A DNA stretch of 17,092 bases, taken from the NCBI GenBank assembly GCA_021827225.1, contig JAKAXG010000017.1, positions 1 through 17,092 on the forward strand, read 5' to 3'. The DNA comes from Actinomycetes bacterium. Its GTDB lineage: Bacteria > Actinomycetota > Acidimicrobiia > Acidimicrobiales > Palsa-688. Position numbers and translations under genes: made by a program. Positions 12,513-17,092 of the stretch are shown here, piece after piece (position 1 is the first letter of the stretch; each line of letters starts with the position of its first letter). The notes beneath the pieces are model-generated. The model did no database searches. It was not told the origin of the DNA and saw only the letters and a program-made list of their open reading frames with translations.

Positions 12513-14999
12513 TCAGCGGCCGGCTGTCGACCAGGTCCAGCCGGCCACCTCCGGGTGGTCGTCTCCGTGGCTCCTGGTCCACTCCCGGGCCCGCAGCCGG
12601 GCGTCGAACATCTCCTGGCGGATGCGGGCCGCCCGGGGCCCCAGCCCGGGGATCCGGTCGATGGCGTCGGTGACCAGGTGGTAGCGGTCCAGGTCGTTCA
12701 GCATGACCATGTCGAACGGGGTGGTGGTGGTGCCGTTCTCCTTGTAGCCGCGCACGTGGATGTTGTGGTGGTTGCGACGCCGGTAGGTGAGGCGGTGGAC
12801 CAGCCACGGGTAGCCGTGGAAGGCGAAGATCACCGGCCGGTCGGTGGTGAAGAACGCGTCGAACTCGGCGTCGCTCAACCCGTGGGGGTGCTCCGACTCG
12901 GGCAGCAGCCGCATGAGGTCGACCACGTTCACGAAGCGCACCTTCAGGTCCGGTAGGTGGCGGCGCATGAGATCGGCGGCGGCCAGCGCCTCCAGGGTCG
13001 GAACCTCGCCGGCGCAGGCCAGGACAACATCAGGCAGTTCGCCTGCCACCTCGGTGCTGGCCCAGTCCCACACGCCGATCCCCCGGGCGCAGTGGGCGAT
13101 GGCGTCGTCCATGCCCAGGTAGTCGAGGGCCGGTTGCTTGCCGGCCACGATCACGTTGACGTACTGGCGGCTGCGCAGGCAGTGATCGGCCGTGGACAGC
13201 AGGCAGTTGGCGTCGGGGGGCAGGTACACCCGGACCACCGACGGCTTCTTGTTCATGACCACGTCCAGGAAACCCGGGTCCTGGTGGGTGGCACCGTTGT
13301 GGTCCTGCCTCCACACGTGCGATGTCAGCAGGTAGTTCAACGAGGCCACCGGTCGTCGCCACGGAATGGTCGAGGACGCTTCCAACCATTTGGCGTGCTG
13401 GTTGAACATGGCGTCGACGATGTGGATGAACGCCTCGTAGCAGGTGAACAGACCGTGCCGTCCGGTCAGCAGGTAGCCCTCGAGGAGGCCCTGGCACAGG
13501 TGCTCGGAGAGGACCTCGATGACCCGGCCGTCCCGGGCCAGATGCACGTCGCCGTCGGTCATCTCGGCCATCCACTCCCGCCCGGTGATGTCGAACACGT
13601 CGCTCAACCGGTTGGAGGCCACCTCGTCGGGGCCGAACAGCAGGAAGTTGTGGGGGTTGGCGGCGATCACGTCGCGTATCCAGCCGCCCAGCACCCGGGT
13701 GGCCTCGTGGCTGGTGACGCCGGGGCGGGGCACGTCCACCGCGTGGGACCGGAAGTCGGGCAGTTCCAGGTCCACCATCAGGCGGCCGCCGTTGGCCACC
13801 GGGTTGGCACTCATCCGGCGGTCGCTGTGCGGCGGGAACAGCAGCAGGTCCTCGACCGGGGCGCCCTCCTCGGTGAACAACTCCTCGGGCCGGTACGACC
13901 GCAGCCATCCTTCCAGGGCCTCCCGGTGGGCGTCGTCAGTGCGGGCCGCCGGTATTGGCACCTGATGTGCCCGAAAAGTGCCCTCGACCTGTTCCCCGTC
14001 GACCGTGCGCGGCCCGGTCCAGCCCTTCGGGGAGCGCAGCACGATCATCGGCCATCGGGGCATCTCCCCGTCGCTGGCGCGGCGCGCCCCGGAGCGGATG
14101 AAGTCGATGTCGTCGAGGCAGCGGTCCAGGATGGCGGCCATCTGCTGGTGGGCCTCCGCCGGGTTGGTGTCGAGCCCGATGGTCACGGTGCGGGGGTCGT
14201 AGCCGCAGCCGCGCAACAGCGAGTCGAGATCGGCCTCGGGGATGCGGGCCAGGATGGTGGGGTTGGCGATCTTGTACCCGTTCAGGTGCAGGATGGGCAG
14301 TACGGTGCCGTCCCGGGCCGGGTTGAGGAACTTGTTGAGATGCCAGCTGGCCGCCAGCGGCCCGGTCTCCGCCTCGCCGTCTCCGACCACGCAGAACACG
14401 GTCAGGTTCGGATGGTCGAGGGCCGCCCCGGTGGCGTGCAACAGCGAGTAGCCGAGCTCGCCGCCCTCGTGGAACGACCCCGGCGTGTTGGGTGCCACGT
14501 GCGAGGGCACGCCGCCGGGGAAGGAGAACTGGCGGAACAGGCGGCCCATGCCCTGGCGGTCCCGGCGGATGGACGGGTACACCTCGCTGTAGGTGCCCTC
14601 CAGCCAGGCGCAGGCGTTGGGGCCGGGGCCGCCGTGACCGGGGCCCATCACGTATACGGCGTCGAGGTCGCGCTCGACGATGCAGCGGTTGGCGTGGGCG
14701 TAGATCAGGTTCAGGCCGGGCGTGGTACCCCAGTGGCCGAGCAGGCGGGGCTTGACGTCGTCGGGGCGGAGCGGCCGCTCGAGGAGCGGATTGTCCATGA
14801 GGTAGATCTGGCCGACCGACAGGTAGTTGGCGGCCCGCCACCAGGCGTCGAGGCGGGCCATGTCGGAGCGGCTCAGCGGCCCGGGGGCGTCGGCCAGTCG
14901 GTAGCCGGCGGGGGCGATGGTAGGACCGGTGGAGGTGGTGATCTCGTCGGCGGAGGTATCGCCGCCCATCGATGCAGGTGCAGACGTCTCGGTTGTCAA
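12513..14999 (-). CDS. xfp: Xylulose-5-phosphate/fructose-6-phosphate phosphoketolase
   Basis: Thiamine-diphosphate enzyme that splits xylulose-5-P (and usually fructose-6-P) with phosphate into acetyl-phosphate plus glyceraldehyde-3-P or erythrose-4-P; 828 aa, family-typical. Landmarks: [12 protein letters not shown] (86-97), GHGGPG (121-126), [21 protein letters not shown] (166-186), and the TPP pyrophosphate motif [11 protein letters not shown] (206-216). Later come the pyrimidine-domain stretch with [20 protein letters not shown], then [20 protein letters not shown], and near the end [21 protein letters not shown]. The TTG at 14999 is chosen because GGAAGGAG (15006-15013) lies 6 nt upstream; an ATG at 14969 has no such site but cannot be excluded. 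It is divergent from ackA, which uses its acetyl-phosphate product. No frameshift is seen. Confidence 0.97.
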   Translation of the reverse strand: MTTETSAPASMGGDTSADEITTSTGPTIAPAGYRLADAPGPLSRSDMARLDAWWRAANYLSVGQIYLMDNPLLERPLRPDDVKPRLLGHWGTTPGLNLIYAHANRCIVERDLDAVYVMGPGHGGPGPNACAWLEGTYSEVYPSIRRDRQGMGRLFRQFSFPGGVPSHVAPNTPGSFHEGGELGYSLLHATGAALDHPNLTVFCVVGDGEAETGPLAASWHLNKFLNPARDGTVLPILHLNGYKIANPTILARIPEADLDSLLRGCGYDPRTVTIGLDTNPAEAHQQMAAILDRCLDDIDFIRSGARRASDGEMPRWPMIVLRSPKGWTGPRTVDGEQVEGTFRAHQVPIPAARTDDAHREALEGWLRSYRPEELFTEEGAPVEDLLLFPPHSDRRMSANPVANGGRLMVDLELPDFRSHAVDVPRPGVTSHEATRVLGGWIRDVIAANPHNFLLFGPDEVASNRLSDVFDITGREWMAEMTDGDVHLARDGRVIEVLSEHLCQGLLEGYLLTGRHGLFTCYEAFIHIVDAMFNQHAKWLEASSTIPWRRPVASLNYLLTSHVWRQDHNGATHQDPGFLDVVMNKKPSVVRVYLPPDANCLLSTADHCLRSRQYVNVIVAGKQPALDYLGMDDAIAHCARGIGVWDWASTEVAGELPDVVLACAGEVPTLEALAAADLMRRHLPDLKVRFVNVVDLMRLLPESEHPHGLSDAEFDAFFTTDRPVIFAFHGYPWLVHRLTYRRRNHHNIHVRGYKENGTTTTPFDMVMLNDLDRYHLVTDAIDRIPGLGPRAARIRQEMFDARLRAREWTRSHGDDHPEVAGWTWSTAGR

Positions 15000-15040
15000 C
15001 CGGAACTCCTTCCGTCCAGTGCCGAAGCGGTTCCCCGGCC

Positions 15041-15046
15041 ACCCTA
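15041..15046 (-). promoter_or_regulatory. Possible -10 element of xfp
   Basis: Read on the minus strand, TAGGGT (15046-15041) fits TAnnnT and lies 42 nt upstream of the TTG start, leaving room for the Shine-Dalgarno. The expected -35 position near 15065-15071 (TCAGG on this strand) is weak and lies right beside the GGGGGACAAAG half-box at 15073-15083. Confidence 0.3.
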
Positions 15047-15137
15047 GGTCCTGCGCTACCCACCGCCTGACCGGGGGACAAAGGGAAGATTCCGCGCGGC
15101 AACGCCCAGCCGTCCCGCCGGCCGCCGCGCCAGCGAG

Positions 15138-15149
15138 TAAGAAGAAGCC
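15138..15149 (+). promoter_or_regulatory. -10-like element or ribosome site before ackA
   Basis: TAAGAA (15138-15143) ends 6 nt before the ATG at 15150, matching the leaderless spacing of other genes here. The purine run AAGAAGAAG could alternatively be a poor Shine-Dalgarno. No -35 is evident in the GC-rich stretch upstream. Confidence 0.3.
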
Positions 15150-16238
15150 ATGCGGGTGCTGGTCGTCAATGCCGGTTCCACCAGCCTCAAGCTGCGGGTC
15201 GTCGGCCGCGACGACCGGGTGGAGATCGCCGAGAACCTGGACAGCACCGACGAGTCGGCGCTCGAGGAGTTCGCCAGGCGGGCGGGGGACCTCGACGCCG
15301 TCGGCCACCGGGTGGTCCACGGGGGACCGCATTTGGTCCAGCCGGTGGTCGTCACCGCAGGGGTGCGCGCCGACCTGGAGATGCTCAACGACCTGGCGCC
15401 CCTCCACAACCCCCCGGCCCTGCGCGCCATCGATGATGTGTCATCAATACTGCCCGATACGCCGGCGGTGGCCTGCTTCGACACCTCCTTCCACGCCTCG
15501 CTGCCCGAGGAGGCGTTCCGCTACGCCGTCCCGGTGGAGTGGGAGGAGCGCTGGGGTATTCGCCGGTACGGGTTCCACGGTCTGAGCTGCGAGTGGGCGT
15601 TGTCCCGGGCGGCCGAGCTGCTCGGCCGGCCGGCGGAGCAGCTGCGGCTGGTGATCTGCCATCTGGGTGGAGGCGCCTCGGTCACCGCCGTGGAAGGGGG
15701 TCGCTCGGTGGACACCTCCATGGGCTTCACCCCGGCGGAGGGGCTGGTGATGTCCACCCGCTCGGGGGATGTCGACCCGGGGGCGGTGGCGTGGGTGGCC
15801 GAGCAGGGCGTCGAGGCCCGGGACCTGGCCCTGGCCCTGGAGCGGCGCAGCGGCCTGCTGGCCCTCTCCGGGGGGGTGACCGGCGACATGCGGATTCTCT
15901 TGGAGCGGCGCGGGGAAGGCGACCGGGCCGCCGCCGGGGCCGTGGCCGTGTTCCTGCACCGGCTGGCGGCCAAGATCGCCGCCATGGCGGCGTCGTCGGG
16001 GGGGCTGGACGTCCTGGTCTTCACCGGCGGGATCGGGGAGCACTCCGCCGCGGTGCGGGCGGAGACCGCGGAACGCCTGGCCTGGATGGGGGTGCGCGTC
16101 GACCCGGCCGCCAACCGGGCGGTCGGGTCCGACGACGCTGTGATCAGCCCTCCCGGGGCCGCCGTGGCCGCCATGGTCATCGTGGCCCGGGAGGAGCTGG
16201 TGGTGGCCGCCCACTGCCGGCGGCTGCTCGGCGGCTAG
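15150..16238 (+). CDS. ackA: Acetate kinase
   Basis: Reversible transfer of phosphate from acetyl-phosphate to ADP, yielding acetate and ATP; ASKHA-fold cytosolic enzyme, 362 aa. Motifs in order: [12 protein letters not shown] with N7, GHRVVHGG with R54, CFDTSFH with D111, RYGFHG with H143, HLGGGASV with H171, [24 protein letters not shown] with R204, and [10 protein letters not shown] near residue 290-300. It is about 35-40 residues shorter than the usual ~400 aa, with the loss mostly between N7 and R54; all key residues remain. It is divergent from xfp, whose product it uses directly, so no phosphotransacetylase is needed. The ATG at 15150 begins exactly at the family start. The stop codon overlaps that of the convergent Fe-S oxidoreductase gene. 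Confidence 0.97.
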   Translation: MRVLVVNAGSTSLKLRVVGRDDRVEIAENLDSTDESALEEFARRAGDLDAVGHRVVHGGPHLVQPVVVTAGVRADLEMLNDLAPLHNPPALRAIDDVSSILPDTPAVACFDTSFHASLPEEAFRYAVPVEWEERWGIRRYGFHGLSCEWALSRAAELLGRPAEQLRLVICHLGGGASVTAVEGGRSVDTSMGFTPAEGLVMSTRSGDVDPGAVAWVAEQGVEARDLALALERRSGLLALSGGVTGDMRILLERRGEGDRAAAGAVAVFLHRLAAKIAAMAASSGGLDVLVFTGGIGEHSAAVRAETAERLAWMGVRVDPAANRAVGSDDAVISPPGAAVAAMVIVAREELVVAAHCRRLLGG

Positions 16239-17092
16239 TCCGAGGACCGCCGCTTGCGGAGGGCGCCGGCGGTGGCCGCCGCCAGGCCCAGTCCGGCGGC
16301 GACCGGGCCGGCGGCGCGGGCCACCCTCGTAACCGCCGGCGGGGTGGGCCGGCGGTCCCCGAGGTTGTCCTCGATCGGCGACCCGGTCGAGCCGGTGTGC
16401 TGCCCGGAGCGGGCGAGAGCCATGACCTCGGCCAGGTGCAGGGCCCGCCGGCCGGTGCCGGCCTGCTCGATCTGGGTCTTGCACGAGAAGCCGTCCGCCA
16501 CCACCACCGTGCGGGGACCGGCCTGGCGGACCGCCGGCAGGATGGCCTGCTCGCCGCAGTCGACGGAGATGTCGTACTTGCCCTTCTCGAACCCCCAGGA
16601 TCCGGCCAGTCCGCAGCAGCCGCCGCTGACCGGGTCCACCTCGAGGCCCATCTTCTTCAGCACCTTCTGCTCCGGCGACACCTGACCGGTGGCCCGCCCG
16701 TGGCAGTGGCCCCACAGGATGGCCTGGCCGTCGAAGGCCGGCACGTCGATGTCGTAGCTGTCGAAGAACTCCCCGAAGTGCATGGCCAGGCGCTCCAGCC
16801 GGGCGGCGTCGTCGTCGTGGGGGAGCATCTTGGTGAGCTCGTCCTTGAACACGGCCAGGCAGCTGGGCTCCATCCCCACGATCGGGGTGCCTTCGCGTAT
16901 GTGGGGCCGCAGCACCTCGAGCACGTTGTGCAGGTAGCGCTCCGCCATGTCCAGGAACCCGTAGTCGTAGAGCGGGCGCCCGCAGCAGATGTGGCCCTCC
17001 GGCATGATCACCTGCCAGCCGGCCGCCTCGATGGCCTCGACGCAGGCCACGCCCACCTGGGTGTGCAGCCGGTTGTTGAACGTGTCGGGGAA
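16235..17092 (-). CDS. FAD/Fe-S oxidoreductase of the D-lactate/glycolate dehydrogenase type, C-terminal part with two CCG domains
   Basis: Partial: 285 C-terminal residues are visible and the reading frame stays open to the window edge. Two cysteine-rich CCG domains of the HdrB/GlcF type are present: EGHICCGRPLYDYG (32-45) with EPSC (75-78), then GHCH (128-131), SGGCCGLAGSWGFEKGKYD (156-174) and GFSC (201-204). These bind Fe-S clusters and pass electrons. The start FPDTFNNRLH is typical of the C-terminal section of large fused proteins with an upstream FAD-binding oxidase domain, which oxidise D-lactate, glycolate or another 2-hydroxyacid. The upstream FAD domain is presumed, not seen. After about residue 245 there is an atypical tail: a Pro-rich linker, a small Ala/Gly-rich hydrophobic segment (262-278) and RKRR, possibly a membrane anchor. 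Confidence 0.88.
   Translation of the reverse strand, partial: FPDTFNNRLHTQVGVACVEAIEAAGWQVIMPEGHICCGRPLYDYGFLDMAERYLHNVLEVLRPHIREGTPIVGMEPSCLAVFKDELTKMLPHDDDAARLERLAMHFGEFFDSYDIDVPAFDGQAILWGHCHGRATGQVSPEQKVLKKMGLEVDPVSGGCCGLAGSWGFEKGKYDISVDCGEQAILPAVRQAGPRTVVVADGFSCKTQIEQAGTGRRALHLAEVMALARSGQHTGSTGSPIEDNLGDRRPTPPAVTRVARAAGPVAAGLGLAAATAGALRKRRSSD

Noticed and set aside
12957..15047. A 696-codon open frame on the plus strand opposite xfp
   Set aside because: Its translation is low-complexity Val/Gly/Arg/Gln-rich with no recognisable domain, and the opposite strand encodes a full phosphoketolase. Such antisense frames are an artefact of high GC at third positions.
1..17092. CRISPR arrays, IS elements, tRNA genes, toxin-antitoxin or phage genes
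   Set aside because: No spaced direct repeats of CRISPR type, no transposase motifs or terminal inverted repeats, and no tRNA-like cloverleaf were noticed when reading both strands. A dedicated search could not be run.

Overview
The window is very GC-rich, uses GTG and TTG starts alongside ATG, and carries gene families common in Actinobacteria (DUF3097, FadE-type acyl-CoA dehydrogenases, a cell-wall L,D-transpeptidase, Xfp phosphoketolase). Several genes appear to start at or next to their transcription start, with a -10-like hexamer 6-7 nt before the start codon, and others have good Shine-Dalgarno sites. I infer an actinobacterium, possibly of the Acidimicrobiia type. No rRNA, tRNA, CRISPR array, phage or insertion sequence was seen, and the region reads as chromosomal metabolic DNA.

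Layout, left to right. (1) 1-2732 is a lipid-catabolism module. A partial acyl-CoA dehydrogenase on the minus strand is divergent from a second acyl-CoA dehydrogenase, which overlaps a TetR regulator by 4 bp. An imperfect 18-bp palindrome in the divergent promoter region is a candidate operator for that regulator. (2) 2804-5821, plus strand: a DUF3097 protein with TOPRIM-like motifs, an aldo/keto reductase 7 nt downstream, then an exported L,D-transpeptidase with a presumed Ig-like domain and a peptidoglycan-binding domain. (3) 5822-6022 separates convergent genes and holds a long hairpin, short direct repeats and a GCC microsatellite. (4) 6023-9960, minus strand: a zinc alcohol dehydrogenase coupled to a membrane-associated SRPBCC protein, an EamA/DMT-type transporter, and a small two-TM protein of unknown function. 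(5) 9961-10138 is a divergent regulatory region with two tandem 14-nt boxes that resemble the DosR/DevR hypoxia-response motif. (6) 10139-11970, plus strand: an SDR oxidoreductase followed by a compact metal-dependent amidohydrolase that lacks the usual terminal beta domain. (7) 11988-14999, minus strand: a CinA-C/PncC nicotinamide-nucleotide amidase and the phosphoketolase xfp. (8) 15150-16238, plus strand: acetate kinase ackA, divergent from xfp. (9) 16235-17092, minus strand: the C-terminal part of an FAD/Fe-S D-lactate or glycolate dehydrogenase-like protein, whose stop overlaps the ackA stop.

Working together: Xfp cleaves xylulose-5-P or fructose-6-P to acetyl-phosphate, and AckA turns that into acetate plus ATP, so the pair forms a short fermentative shunt that needs no phosphotransacetylase. 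The DosR-like boxes nearby, together with the alcohol dehydrogenase, the 2-hydroxyacid oxidase and Xfp-AckA, suggest (inference only) a region used when oxygen or respiration is limiting. No wholly new multi-gene system could be demonstrated. The strongest leads are the tandem DosR-like boxes flanked by an uncharacterised membrane protein and an SDR, and the stripped-down amidohydrolase.
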